Assembly: GCF_003363135.1 (NCBI RefSeq)
Contig: NZ_QRBB01000001.1
Location: 2,206,501 to 2,270,500, forward strand
DNA from: Alteriqipengyuania lutimaris
GTDB taxonomy: Bacteria; Pseudomonadota; Alphaproteobacteria; Sphingomonadales; Sphingomonadaceae
Direction of reading: 5' to 3'
Length of the DNA stretch: 64,000 bases
Part shown: one piece after another, positions 1 to 9,507 of the stretch
Numbering within the stretch: the first letter of the stretch is position 1
Layout of the letters: every line of letters starts with the position of its first letter
The notes under the pieces: generated by a model
Told to the model about the DNA's origin: nothing
Database searches by the model: none
Seen by the model: only the letters and a program-made list of their open reading frames with translations
Translations under genes and position numbers: made by a program

Positions 1-771
1 GAAGTCGTAGCCGGGCAGCATGTCTTCGTTGAGCCAGACCGCGCCATTCGCGGTCTTGCCCATCTTGCCGCCGTCGGCGGTGGTCAGCAGCGGGGTGGTG
101 AAGCCGTAGAGCTCGGGCCCGCCGGTGCGCCGGGTCAGCTCGATCCCGTTGACGATATTGCCCCACTGGTCGCTGCCGCCCATCTGCAAGCGGCAGCCGT
201 AACGCTCCGCCAGCTCGCGGAAATCGTAGGCCTGCAGGATCATGTAGTTGAATTCGAGGAAGGTCAGCGGCTGTTCGCGGTCGAGCCGCAGCTTCACCGA
301 ATCGAAGGTCAGCATCCGGTTGATGGTGAAATGCGGGCCGATATCGCGCAGGAAATCGACGTAGTTCAGGCCCGAGAGCCATTCGTCGTTGTTGATCATC
401 ACCGCGTCGGTCGGCCCGTCACCGAAGGTCAGCAGGCGTTCGAACACCGTGCGGATGCTGGCGATATTGGCCGCGATCACCTCGTCGGTCATCAGCTGGC
501 GCGATTCGTCCCGGCCCGAGGGATCGCCCACCTTGCCGGTGCCGCCACCCATCACGACCAGCGGCTTGTGCCCGGTCTGCTGGAGCCGCCGCAGCAGCAT
601 GATCTGCACCAGGCTGCCGACATGGAGCGAAGGAGCGGTCGGATCGAAACCCACATAGCCGGTCACCACATTCTGGGACGCCAGCAAATCAAGGCTTTCC
701 GCATCCGTGATTTGATGCGTATAGTGCCGCGCGTCGAGCACGTTCAGAAGTTCGGATCGATAGGCGGGCAC
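1..771 (-). CDS. tyrS: Tyrosine--tRNA ligase, 3' part cut by window edge
   Basis: Cytoplasmic class I aminoacyl-tRNA synthetase that charges tRNA-Tyr. The 257 visible codons cover the catalytic core: a HIGH-type motif (PSLHVGS) about 45 residues in, the tyrosine-pocket segment [10 protein letters not shown], and the KMSKS counterpart KMGKT near the truncated end. The anticodon-binding C-terminus lies left of base 1. I place the start at GTG 769-771 because a GGAGG ribosome site lies six bases upstream; no better ATG is in frame. It is divergent from the DOMON gene, with only 49 bases between the two starts, so both promoters must lie close together or inside the genes. Confidence 0.95.
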   Translation of the reverse strand, partial: MPAYRSELLNVLDARHYTHQITDAESLDLLASQNVVTGYVGFDPTAPSLHVGSLVQIMLLRRLQQTGHKPLVVMGGGTGKVGDPSGRDESRQLMTDEVIAANIASIRTVFERLLTFGDGPTDAVMINNDEWLSGLNYVDFLRDIGPHFTINRMLTFDSVKLRLDREQPLTFLEFNYMILQAYDFRELAERYGCRLQMGGSDQWGNIVNGIELTRRTGGPELYGFTTPLLTTADGGKMGKTANGAVWLNEDMLPGYDF

Positions 772-820
772 TTGTTCCTCCGGGGGGAAAGAACGCGCCC
801 GCTAGCATGGGGGATCGGAA

Positions 821-1384
821 ATGCAAACGTACAGGTTGAAGCCGCATCCAACCACCCCGCCCATGGAAGTCAGCGCGATATCGGTCACGATGATGCGCCT
901 GATGGGTGGCGAACTGCTGCTGCGCTACCGGATCAACAACGCCGCCAGGGTGGTCGTGCCGCGCGGCTACGCCCATCGCAGCGCGGAGGATCTGTGGCGG
1001 CGCACATGCCTCGAATTCTTCCTCTACGACCAGAACGGCCGCTATCGCGAATTCAACTTCGCCCCCGCGGGCGACTGGGCGGCCTTCCGGTTCGCATCCT
1101 ACCGCAAGCTGATCGGCGACTACGTGCCCGAAACCGCGCCGCAGATCGAATACCAGCGCGGCCCGCAGGTCATCACGGTTTCGGTGCGGCTCCCCGCACG
1201 CCTGCTGGACGGGGTCAGGTCGGCCTCGCTATGCGCGGTGATCGAAGAGGAAGGCGGGCATCATTCGCTCTGGTCGATCGCGCATCGCCGGGACGAGCCC
1301 GATTTCCACGATCCGATGAGCTTCGCGATCCGTTTCGGATGCAGCGAAGCGCCCAAACCAAAGCAGGCCCTCCAGCACGCATGA
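821..1384 (+). CDS. DOMON-like domain protein
   Basis: A 187-residue protein resembling the DOMON/CBM9-like beta-sandwich proteins often found in sphingomonads. The central segment LWRRTCLEFFLYD...YREFNFAP is typical of that fold, which can bind sugars or haem. I see no signal peptide, so it may be cytoplasmic, and its ligand cannot be told from sequence. The start ATG has a purine-rich GGGGGAT upstream. Its stop overlaps the start of the next gene (ATGA at 1381-1384), which suggests co-translation with the DUF1343 hydrolase and perhaps a shared role in handling sugar or peptidoglycan fragments (inference). Confidence 0.7.
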   Translation: MQTYRLKPHPTTPPMEVSAISVTMMRLMGGELLLRYRINNAARVVVPRGYAHRSAEDLWRRTCLEFFLYDQNGRYREFNFAPAGDWAAFRFASYRKLIGDYVPETAPQIEYQRGPQVITVSVRLPARLLDGVRSASLCAVIEEEGGHHSLWSIAHRRDEPDFHDPMSFAIRFGCSEAPKPKQALQHA

Positions 1385-2577
1385 AATTCGGTATCGACCG
1401 GCTCCTTTCCGAGCCGGAATTGCTTGAAGCCCTCAAAGGCAGGCGCGTCGCGCTCGTTGCCCACCCGGCGTCGGTCACGCGCGATCTGGAGCACAGCCTC
1501 GACGCACTGGTCGCCGCGGGGGTGAACGTGTCGTCCGCCTTCGGCCCGCAGCACGGGCTGAAGGGCGACAAGCAGGACAATATGGTGGAAACGGCGGACG
1601 AGACCGATCCCACCTACGGCATTCCCGTGTTCAGCCTCTATGGCGAGGTCCGCCGCCCAACGGGCCAGATGATGTCGAGCGCGGACGTGTTCCTGTTCGA
1701 CCTGCAGGACCTGGGCTGCCGCATCTACACCTTCGTCACCACGCTGCTCTACCTGCTCGAAGAGGCGGCGAAGACCGGCAAGAGCGTGTGGGTGCTCGAC
1801 CGGCCCAATCCGGCGGGCCGCCCGGTCGAAGGCACGCTGCTGGTGCCGGGTCAGGAAAGCTTCGTCGGGGCGGGGCCGATGCCGATGCGCCACGGCCTGA
1901 CGATGGGCGAGATGGGCCACTGGTTCATCGATCACTTCGGGCTCGACGTCGATTACCGCGTGATCGCGATGGACGGGTGGCAGCCCGACGGCCCAGGTCA
2001 TGGTTGGCCCGAGGACCGCATCTGGATCAATCCGAGCCCCAATGCCGCCAACGTGAACATGGCGCGCGCATACGCCGGTACGGTGATGCTGGAGGGGGCC
2101 ACGCTGTCCGAAGGAAGGGGGACGACCCGTCCGCTCGAAGTCCTGTTCGGCGCACCCGATATCGATGCGAAGGCGGTGCTGGCCGAGATGCGCCGCATCG
2201 CGCCGAGCTGGCTGCAAGGCTGCGCGATCCGCGAATGCTGGTTCGAGCCGACCTTTCACAAGCACGCAGGCGCGCTGTGCCATGGCCTCATGATCCATGC
2301 CGAGGGGCGCTTCTACGATCACGCCCAGTTCCGCCCGTGGCGGTTGCAGGCGCTTGCCTTCAAGGCGATCCGCCGGCTCTATCCCGACTACGACCTCTGG
2401 CGCGATTTTCCCTACGAGTACGAGCTCGACCGGCTGGCGATCGACGTGATCAACGGCGGGCCCGCGCTGCGCGAATGGGTGGACAACCCGTCCGCCTCGC
2501 CGGTCGACCTCGACCGGATGGCGACCAACGACGAGACCGAGTGGCGCGACGGCATCGCGCCGCACCTGCTCTACTGA
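1381..2577 (+). CDS. DUF1343 family protein, NamZ-type exo-beta-N-acetylmuramidase candidate
   Basis: A 398-residue full-length DUF1343 (YbbC/NamZ) protein. Family members studied elsewhere remove terminal N-acetylmuramic acid from peptidoglycan fragments. Recognisable blocks are GPQHGLKGDKQDN near residue 60, the FDLQDLGCRIYTF segment near residue 110, LDRPNPAGR, and the SEGRGTTRPLE stretch in the second half. No signal peptide is visible, so it would act on imported muropeptides in the cytoplasm (inference). The frame is open upstream to base 331, but the family begins at this ATG, which overlaps the previous stop (ATGA). The next gene, leftward and convergent, is a lipid II flippase family member, giving a wall-metabolism neighbourhood. 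Confidence 0.85.
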   Translation: MKFGIDRLLSEPELLEALKGRRVALVAHPASVTRDLEHSLDALVAAGVNVSSAFGPQHGLKGDKQDNMVETADETDPTYGIPVFSLYGEVRRPTGQMMSSADVFLFDLQDLGCRIYTFVTTLLYLLEEAAKTGKSVWVLDRPNPAGRPVEGTLLVPGQESFVGAGPMPMRHGLTMGEMGHWFIDHFGLDVDYRVIAMDGWQPDGPGHGWPEDRIWINPSPNAANVNMARAYAGTVMLEGATLSEGRGTTRPLEVLFGAPDIDAKAVLAEMRRIAPSWLQGCAIRECWFEPTFHKHAGALCHGLMIHAEGRFYDHAQFRPWRLQALAFKAIRRLYPDYDLWRDFPYEYELDRLAIDVINGGPALREWVDNPSASPVDLDRMATNDETEWRDGIAPHLLY

Positions 2578-2584
2578 GCCGGGA

Positions 2585-3388
2585 TCAGAACGCGCCCGCG
2601 ATCCACGCCACCGCCAGCGCGCCGGGCACGAACACCGCCTGCGCGATCAGCGTGCCCGCGAGGCGGCTGAAGCTGATCCACACGATCGTGCGGCGGAACT
2701 CCGCCTCGCTCGTCTTCCCGTCGACCACGTCGTCGGTCATCACCGAGACCTGCGGATCGATCAGCGCGAAGAGCAGGATGGTGGCGACGCCGTTGATCAC
2801 CGCGGAAAGTTGCGACGCGGTGACCCGGAACTCGGGATTGAGATAGCCCGCGTAGATCGACGCGAGCACGCCCACCACCAGCAGCGCCTGCGCCAGCGCG
2901 TTGGCGACCAGCACGAACCAGCTGACCCCGCGCGGCTTGCCCAGCCCGGTGACGGTCCCGCGCGCGGGCGCGGCGATCGATTCGCGGATCACCCTGAGCC
3001 CGGTGGGCGAGGCGGTGCGCAGCAGCATGCGACCCATCGAGCGGTGGTGCTGGAAATGTCCGATCGCAACCGCGAACAGGCGTTGCGCGGTCGGCACCAG
3101 CACGATCCCGATCAACACTGCTAGGCTGGCCGAGACCAGCACCATCCGGAAATCCGCAACCAGCGCCTCGCCCCCGCCGAACTGCAGGCGGTTCTCCACG
3201 CGTTTGGCGAGGAAGGGGCCGAGGAAGCCGTTGGCGGTGCGCGAGACCAGCACGAGGACGTTGAACAGCGCGAAGCTCATCGCGATGCGGCGCGTGCGCA
3301 CGCCTGCGATGCGGGCGGCATAGGCCAGCGTGCCGATCAGGTGGATGACGAAGGTCAACAGGCAGATGACCAGCAGCTGGGCGTCCAT
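2585..3388 (-). CDS. amj: Lipid II flippase, Amj family (DUF2837)
   Basis: A 267-residue inner-membrane protein of the Amj/YdaH family. In Bacillus subtilis, Amj can replace MurJ in moving lipid-linked peptidoglycan precursor across the membrane. The N-terminal pattern LLVICLLTFVIHLIGTLAY followed by AARIAGVRTRRIA and VLVSRTANG matches the family; about six hydrophobic segments can be counted. It sits 11 bases downstream of the DUF817 gene on the same strand and is likely co-transcribed. Assignment is by family resemblance; transport activity in this organism is inference. Confidence 0.8.
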   Translation of the reverse strand: MDAQLLVICLLTFVIHLIGTLAYAARIAGVRTRRIAMSFALFNVLVLVSRTANGFLGPFLAKRVENRLQFGGGEALVADFRMVLVSASLAVLIGIVLVPTAQRLFAVAIGHFQHHRSMGRMLLRTASPTGLRVIRESIAAPARGTVTGLGKPRGVSWFVLVANALAQALLVVGVLASIYAGYLNPEFRVTASQLSAVINGVATILLFALIDPQVSVMTDDVVDGKTSEAEFRRTIVWISFSRLAGTLIAQAVFVPGALAVAWIAGAF

Positions 3389-3399
3389 TGCGCGCCGCC

Positions 3400-4296
3400 T
3401 TAGGCGCGTGCCGGCGCCTCCGCCATCGGTTTCGCATCGCCTCGCGACGATTTGTCCGGCCGGCGGATCGGCTGCACCAGCGCCACCAGCACGAAGCTGA
3501 TGATCATCAGCAGATACCAGCTACCGTACTTGGCGAGGCTGACCATCTTCCACCCCGTCTCCTGCCCCGGGTAGGACCACGCGCGGGCAAAGGTGCCGAT
3601 GTTCTCCGCAAACCAGATGAACAGCGCGACCAGCCCGAAGCCGAGCAGCAGGGGCATCCAGCGGTGCACGCGGAAATTGCGGAAGTGGACGCTGGTGCGC
3701 CAGAAGATCAGCGCGGTCGCGCCGAACAGCAGCCAGCGCAGGTCCAGCCAGTAGTGGTGGAGGAAGAAGTTCGCGTAGACGCCGACAGCCAGCAGCCACG
3801 TCGCCGAGCGCGGCGGGTAATGCGCGAAGCGGAAATCGAAGATCCGCCACACGCGCGCGATATAGCTGCCCACCGCGGCGTACATGAAGCCGGAAAACAG
3901 CGGCACGCCCGCAATCCTGAGCAGCGAAGGCTCGGGATAGACCCATGACCCGGCATAGGTCTTGAACACCTCCATCACCGTACCGACCACATGGAAGATC
4001 AGGATCACCTTGGCCTCGTCCCACGTCTCCAGCCTGAAAGCGAGCATCGCAATCTGGATGCTGAGCGCGGCGAGCGTCAGGAAATCGTACCGGGCGAGGG
4101 GGGCGTCATCAGGGTAGAGGAAATGTGTCGCCAGCAGCAGCGCGAGCAGCAGGCCGCCGAACAGGCAGGCCCAGCCCTGCTTGAAGCCGAACAGCAGGAA
4201 TTCGTAGATCCACAGCCGCCAGCCCGAACCGGGATCGAAGGCTTCGAGCCGCGCGCGGACTTGCTGGAAGCGGCTCGCGCCGAAGGTTTCAGCCAT
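3400..4296 (-). CDS. DUF817 family integral membrane protein
   Basis: A 298-residue polytopic membrane protein with about seven to eight hydrophobic segments and the DUF817 signature blocks (RLETWDEAKVILIFHVVGT, then FKTYAGSW.YPE). Charged residues in the segment around FHVVGTVMEVFKTYAGSW suggest a functional polar site within the membrane. No biochemical role is known to me for the family. It starts at an ATG 34 bases from the 124-residue secreted protein gene and is followed closely by amj; the three leftward genes may form one transcript. Confidence 0.8.
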   Translation of the reverse strand: MAETFGASRFQQVRARLEAFDPGSGWRLWIYEFLLFGFKQGWACLFGGLLLALLLATHFLYPDDAPLARYDFLTLAALSIQIAMLAFRLETWDEAKVILIFHVVGTVMEVFKTYAGSWVYPEPSLLRIAGVPLFSGFMYAAVGSYIARVWRIFDFRFAHYPPRSATWLLAVGVYANFFLHHYWLDLRWLLFGATALIFWRTSVHFRNFRVHRWMPLLLGFGLVALFIWFAENIGTFARAWSYPGQETGWKMVSLAKYGSWYLLMIISFVLVALVQPIRRPDKSSRGDAKPMAEAPARA

Positions 4297-4330
4297 CGAT
4301 CTCAGCCGCCGTGGTCGGTCTGGTGGAGGC

Positions 4331-4705
4331 CTACTTGCGCTTGATGGGCTGGATCACTGCGGGGCCGCCTTCGGGCACCGGGCGGATATCGTCGGTATCA
4401 TTGGCCATCACCAGCACGTCGCAGCCATCGACATCGTGGTCGACCGCCTTGTAGAGCATCGGCGCGGGCGCTTCGCTGTCGCGTTCGTCTAGCGGCGGCT
4501 GGCCGCTTTCCTGTCGCGTATGTTCAATCGTGTCGCGGCAGGTGGCGCGCTTGACGAAATCGCCCAGATCGCCGGTCGCGAGCGGGGCGGGGCGCGAATA
4601 GCCGGGCATGTCGAAGGGGAGGGGCTGCGGCGTATCGGCAGGCACCTGGTTTGCGGGGCCGAACCCCATCACGAACGGCACGGCAAGCAGGATGGCGAGG
4701 CGCAT
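4331..4705 (-). CDS. Small secreted hypothetical protein
   Basis: A 124-residue protein with an N-terminal hydrophobic signal (MRLAILLAVPFVMGFG) and a hydrophilic, proline-rich and acidic mature part with two cysteines (in ATCRD and DGCDV), which could form a disulfide in the periplasm. I do not recognise the family. It lies between the VWA gene and the DUF817 gene, all leftward. Coding evidence is the signal peptide, the GC-rich third positions and the fit between neighbours. Confidence 0.65.
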   Translation of the reverse strand: MRLAILLAVPFVMGFGPANQVPADTPQPLPFDMPGYSRPAPLATGDLGDFVKRATCRDTIEHTRQESGQPPLDERDSEAPAPMLYKAVDHDVDGCDVLVMANDTDDIRPVPEGGPAVIQPIKRK

Positions 4706-4734
4706 GAACAGTCTCCCTTGCCGCGCAGCATACC

Positions 4735-5916
4735 CTAACCCTGCTTGCGGCTCAATTCGCGCATTGCATCGTCCAACCCGTCGAGCGTGAGCGGATACAT
4801 GCGGTCATTGACCAGCTGTTTCATCATGCTGGTCGACTGCGAGTAGTTCCACTGCCGTTCGGGGATCGGGTTGAGCCACACGGTCGCCGGGTACGTGTTC
4901 GTCATCCGCTGCATCCAGGTGGCGCCCGCTTCCTCGTTCATATGCTCGACCGAGCCGCCGGGATGCGAGATTTCGTAGGGGCTCATCGCGGCATCGCCCA
5001 CGAACACGACCTTGTAGTCGTGGCCGTACTTGTGGAGGATGTCCCAGGTCTTGGTCCGCTCCTGCCAGCGGCGGCGGTTGTCCTTCCACACGCCTTCGTA
5101 GAGGCAGTTGTGGAAGTAGAAGAATTCGAGGTTCTTGAACTCGGATGTGGCCGCGCTGAACAGCTCTTCGGTCACCTTGATGAACGGGTCCATCGACCCG
5201 CCGACGTCGAGGAACAGCAGCAGTTTTACCGCATTGCGGCGTTCGGGCCGCATGTGGATGTCGAGCCAGCCCTGCTTGGCGGTGCCGCGGATGGTCTGGT
5301 CGATATCGAGCTCGTCCGCCGCCCCCTCGCGCGCGAAACGGCGAAGGCGGCGCAGCGCCATCTTGATGTTGCGAGTGCCCAGTTCCTTGGTGTTGTCGAG
5401 GTTCTTGAACTCGCGCTTTTCCCACACCTTCACCGCGCGCTTGTTCTTGCTCTCGCCACCGATGCGCACGCCTTCGGGGTGGTAGCCGGAGTGGCCGAAG
5501 GGCGAGGTGCCGCCCGTGCCGATCCACTTGCTGCCGCCCTCGTGCCGCTCCTTCTGCTCCTCAAGCCGTTTCTTGAGCGTGTCCATGAGCTCGTCCCACG
5601 AGCCCATCTTCTCGATCTGCGCCATTTCCTCTTCGGTGAGGTATTTTTCGGCGACGGCCTTCAGCCAGTCTTCGGGGATATCGACCTGTTCCTGGCCGTA
5701 GTCGGTCATGATCCCCTTGAAGACCTTGGCGAAGACCTGGTCGAACCGGTCGAGCAGCCCTTCGTCCTTCACGAAGGTGGCGCGGGCGAGGTAATAGAAC
5801 GCCTCGGGCGTCTGCTCGATCACATCCTTGTCGAGCGCTTCGAGCAGCGTGAGATGCTCCTTGAGGCTGGCGGAAATGCCCGCGGCGCGCAGCTCGTCGA
5901 CGAAATTCAAAAACAC
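4735..5916 (-). CDS. VWA domain protein, CoxE-like, partner of a MoxR ATPase
   Basis: A 393-residue cytoplasmic protein with a C-terminal von Willebrand A domain of the CoxE/YehP-like kind. The metal-site motif is DVGGSM (residues 237-242), a variant of the usual DxSxS with Gly at the second position. The N-terminal helical half (KEHLTLLEALDKD...EAFYYLARATFVKDEGLLDRFDQVF) is typical of the family. Such proteins work with MoxR AAA+ ATPases to insert cofactors or remodel partner proteins. The frame is open to 5973, but GTG at 5914-5916 has GGAG ten bases upstream and starts exactly where relatives start (MFLNFVDELR). The cognate ATPase at 7160-8005 is separated from it by an opposite-strand L,D-transpeptidase gene. 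Confidence 0.85.
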   Translation of the reverse strand: MFLNFVDELRAAGISASLKEHLTLLEALDKDVIEQTPEAFYYLARATFVKDEGLLDRFDQVFAKVFKGIMTDYGQEQVDIPEDWLKAVAEKYLTEEEMAQIEKMGSWDELMDTLKKRLEEQKERHEGGSKWIGTGGTSPFGHSGYHPEGVRIGGESKNKRAVKVWEKREFKNLDNTKELGTRNIKMALRRLRRFAREGAADELDIDQTIRGTAKQGWLDIHMRPERRNAVKLLLFLDVGGSMDPFIKVTEELFSAATSEFKNLEFFYFHNCLYEGVWKDNRRRWQERTKTWDILHKYGHDYKVVFVGDAAMSPYEISHPGGSVEHMNEEAGATWMQRMTNTYPATVWLNPIPERQWNYSQSTSMMKQLVNDRMYPLTLDGLDDAMRELSRKQG

Positions 5917-6048
5917 GTGGGGATCGCTCCTTTGACGGACCGGATTCCTAGGATGCTCGCGGCAAAGGGGCAACAGTGGGCGCTCGATGGCAGGCCCGGC
6001 CGACGAAATGCATTGAACCGAATCGCCCGCAGGGCCAGCTTGCCGAAC

Positions 6049-7143
6049 ATGGTTAAGACCTTTTTAACCTTTTCGTGCGTGGTCATGGCGCTGGTTGCGG
6101 GGTTCCTGCTTTTCCTCCCGCAGGTGATCGCCTCGCAGAAAAACCCCTCGGCGGCCCCGCGAAACGATATTGTTTTCGTGTCCAATCCGGTGGTGCAGGA
6201 GGTGCCGCCATCCCCCGCACCTGTCCTCACCAGAACGCGTCTCCTCACAAGAACGCGCGTCGCGGGAGCGACGCTGCCGCCGGCGGTCGACGCGGCGCTG
6301 GAATCGGGCGTACTGATCGTGATCAGCAAGGGATCGCAGCACATGTTCGTCTTCAGGGACGGCGCGCTGTGGGATACGTCGCCCGTATCGACCGGAAAGC
6401 CCGGCAAGGACACGCCCTCGGGCGTCTTCCCGATCCTGCAGAAGCGCGTCCACCACCGGTCCAACATCTATTCGAACGCGCCGATGCCGCACATGCAGCG
6501 CCTGACCTGGGGCGGGATCGCGCTCCATGCGGGCCACCTTCCGGGCTACCCGGCGTCGCATGGCTGCATCCGCCTGCCGAGGGATTTCGCGCGCGCGCTC
6601 TATCGGCTGACGGACATGGATTCGACCACCGTGGTCGTTGTCGACCAGGCGCTGGCGGTGCCCGGCGAGGCGATGCGACTGGCGCGCGCCATGCCCGCTC
6701 CCAAACCCGGCGAGCGCGGCCATCTCGTCCAGCGGCCCGAGCCGCGGCTGGCCGACCTGGGCGGCGCGCCGATCAATCTGCTGCCGGAAGAGGGCGAGGA
6801 AGCGACTGGCGCGCCGGCGACTTCGCTGGCGCAGAACGAGGCTCGACCGGTCGCCACGCCCCGAGCCGAAGAGCCCCGGGTGCGAACTGCGCGCATCGAA
6901 CCGGAGCCGGTGATCGGCGGGCAGACGATTCAGCTGGCGGCGAAGGGCAGCGTCGACGAGGCGGAGGCCTATTGGTCGCGCATCAGCACGCGCTTTCCCG
7001 AGCTGGAGGACTATCGCAAGACGATCACCCCGGCGGTCGTCCGCTCGAAGCAGTATTACCGGCTTCAGGTCACGGGACCGGACGCGAGGGCGATGTGCAA
7101 TGCGATGAAGCAATCGGGCGCCGACTGCTTCCCGGTCAGCTGA
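6049..7143 (+). CDS. L,D-transpeptidase (YkuD) with C-terminal SPOR-like domain
   Basis: A 364-residue envelope protein. Residues 1-30 form a signal or anchor, followed by a proline-rich linker. The YkuD domain (about 85-220) carries the catalytic signature SHGCIRLP (Cys173) and the upstream His in ALHAG (His160). Residues about 285-364 resemble a SPOR peptidoglycan-binding domain. It likely makes 3-3 crosslinks or attaches proteins to peptidoglycan in the periplasm. The frame is open leftwards to 4942, but only the ATG at 6049 gives a signal peptide. It is wedged between two genes of a MoxR-VWA system that read the other way. Confidence 0.85.
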   Translation: MVKTFLTFSCVVMALVAGFLLFLPQVIASQKNPSAAPRNDIVFVSNPVVQEVPPSPAPVLTRTRLLTRTRVAGATLPPAVDAALESGVLIVISKGSQHMFVFRDGALWDTSPVSTGKPGKDTPSGVFPILQKRVHHRSNIYSNAPMPHMQRLTWGGIALHAGHLPGYPASHGCIRLPRDFARALYRLTDMDSTTVVVVDQALAVPGEAMRLARAMPAPKPGERGHLVQRPEPRLADLGGAPINLLPEEGEEATGAPATSLAQNEARPVATPRAEEPRVRTARIEPEPVIGGQTIQLAAKGSVDEAEAYWSRISTRFPELEDYRKTITPAVVRSKQYYRLQVTGPDARAMCNAMKQSGADCFPVS

Positions 7144-7159
7144 GGCGGCCTCCAGCCCC

Positions 7160-8005
<846 letters not shown>

Positions 8006-8087
8006 CGGGTCTCACCTTTCAAGTCCTGTTTCGCAACCTGCTAGGGGGAGCAATGCGCCGCCGCAAGGGGGCCCCCGGCCGCCGTTC

Positions 8088-9389
8088 CTATTGCGCGTCC
8101 TGTCGGGCGAGGGCCAGGATGCGCCGGGCGAGGAGCAGCAGGGTCGCGGTATCGACCGCGCCCGCCGGGTCCATCTGGCTGATCGCGAGCATGTGCCAGC
8201 GGCCCGCCTCGTCGCGCAGCAGCCAGCTCATGTTGAGCACGCCGGTTTCCGACCCGCCCTTGTAGCCGACATAGCTCCAGCCCGCCTCGTCGGCATCGTT
8301 GAGCGCGGTGCTGATGCTCATGATCTCGCGCGCCGTATCATCGGGCAGGGCGGCGAGCACGCGCATCAGGGCGCGTTCGTCGCGCATGCTGGCAAACCAT
8401 TCGACCTCCTCGATCAGCACCGGCGTGCCGGAGGCGAAAACCTCCTCCACGCGCCGCTGCGTCAGCCCATCGGTATCGAGCGTCTCAAGCATCGTGCGGC
8501 GCCCGGCTTCGTCGGCCGCGGCATAGGCCATGCCCGCGTCGCCCGCCTTCACCGCGAACATTTCTCGCGTGGTCAGGAAAGGGAAGCTCTTCGAAGGATC
8601 GGAGTGGCCGCTCGCGCGCATCTCGGCCTCGATCGCTTCGCGACCCACCGCCTCGATCACCAGGTCGGTCGCGGTGTTGTCGCTGATCGAGATCATCAGC
8701 GTCGCGGCGGTGTGGAGCGTTACCGGCGCGCCGTCGGGCCAGTCCTGCATGATCCCGCTCGGAAAGCTTTTGGCGTCGAGCGTGACGACATCGGCCCACG
8801 ACAGCCGCCCTTCCGCCACCGCGCGCGAAAGCGCGGCCAGCACGTAGAGCTTGAAGGTCGATCCCAGCGCGTACTGCTTGGCGGGATCGCCGTAGGCAAA
8901 GATCGCTTCGCCATCGAGCGGACCGAACCAGGCCGCCGCGCTGCCGCCGAGCGCCGCCATGTCGGCGGAGATTTTCGTGGGGCCGTCGTCGAGCTGCTGG
9001 ATGTCGTTCAGCAGCAGCCCGGTCACGAGAAAGGGCGCCGCCGGATCGAGCGTCAACGGCCCCGCCGCGGTCGCATCCTCGAACCGCAGGCTGACCGTTG
9101 CGCGGTTGGCATTTACCGGTTCGACCGATTCTACGCCGACGAGCGGGCCGAGCTCCGTTGTCAGCTGATTCCCGATCTGCGCGAGCTGAGTGGCCGGGAC
9201 CTGTGCGAGGAAGGCAGGTGCGAACACCTCCGCGGCGTCCTTTTCCCCGCGCAGGACCGCGACCACATCGGCCGCGCGCGCCTCGAACCTGCTTTCGCCT
9301 TGTTCCACAGCGGAGTCCGGCATCTGGGCCATGGCCGGCGCTGCCATCGGGCTGGCGAGGGCGATTGCCAGCATTGCGTGACGGATCAT
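8088..9389 (-). CDS. Secreted serine hydrolase of the class A beta-lactamase fold
   Basis: A 433-residue exported protein: signal peptide 1-21 (ending PAMA-Q), a roughly 110-residue N-terminal region with a DUF3887-like look, then a penicillin-recognising domain. The active-site motifs are all visible: STFK (177-180, nucleophile Ser177), SDN (236-238) and KGG (377-379) in place of KTG. It is much longer than a classical class A enzyme (about 290 residues), so it may be a carboxypeptidase, esterase or weak beta-lactamase rather than a resistance enzyme. The start ATG has a perfect AGGAGG upstream. The frame is open to 10166, but that part is antisense to the next gene. Confidence 0.8.
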   Translation of the reverse strand: MIRHAMLAIALASPMAAPAMAQMPDSAVEQGESRFEARAADVVAVLRGEKDAAEVFAPAFLAQVPATQLAQIGNQLTTELGPLVGVESVEPVNANRATVSLRFEDATAAGPLTLDPAAPFLVTGLLLNDIQQLDDGPTKISADMAALGGSAAAWFGPLDGEAIFAYGDPAKQYALGSTFKLYVLAALSRAVAEGRLSWADVVTLDAKSFPSGIMQDWPDGAPVTLHTAATLMISISDNTATDLVIEAVGREAIEAEMRASGHSDPSKSFPFLTTREMFAVKAGDAGMAYAAADEAGRRTMLETLDTDGLTQRRVEEVFASGTPVLIEEVEWFASMRDERALMRVLAALPDDTAREIMSISTALNDADEAGWSYVGYKGGSETGVLNMSWLLRDEAGRWHMLAISQMDPAGAVDTATLLLLARRILALARQDAQ

Positions 9390-9507
9390 GGAGTCCTCCT
9401 GTTCGTTCCACGGGATCATTGGTCTAACACGCTTGAAGTCCGCCGCGAGTGCAACGATTGCGCTGCGAGACGCGAACGAGCACCACCACGAGGGGAAAAT
9501 CGCCCAC

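Noticed and set aside
331..2577. A 748-codon open frame on the plus strand.
   Set aside because: Only the part from the ATG at 1381 matches DUF1343; the upstream part is antisense to tyrS and overlaps the DOMON gene, and stays open because of high GC.
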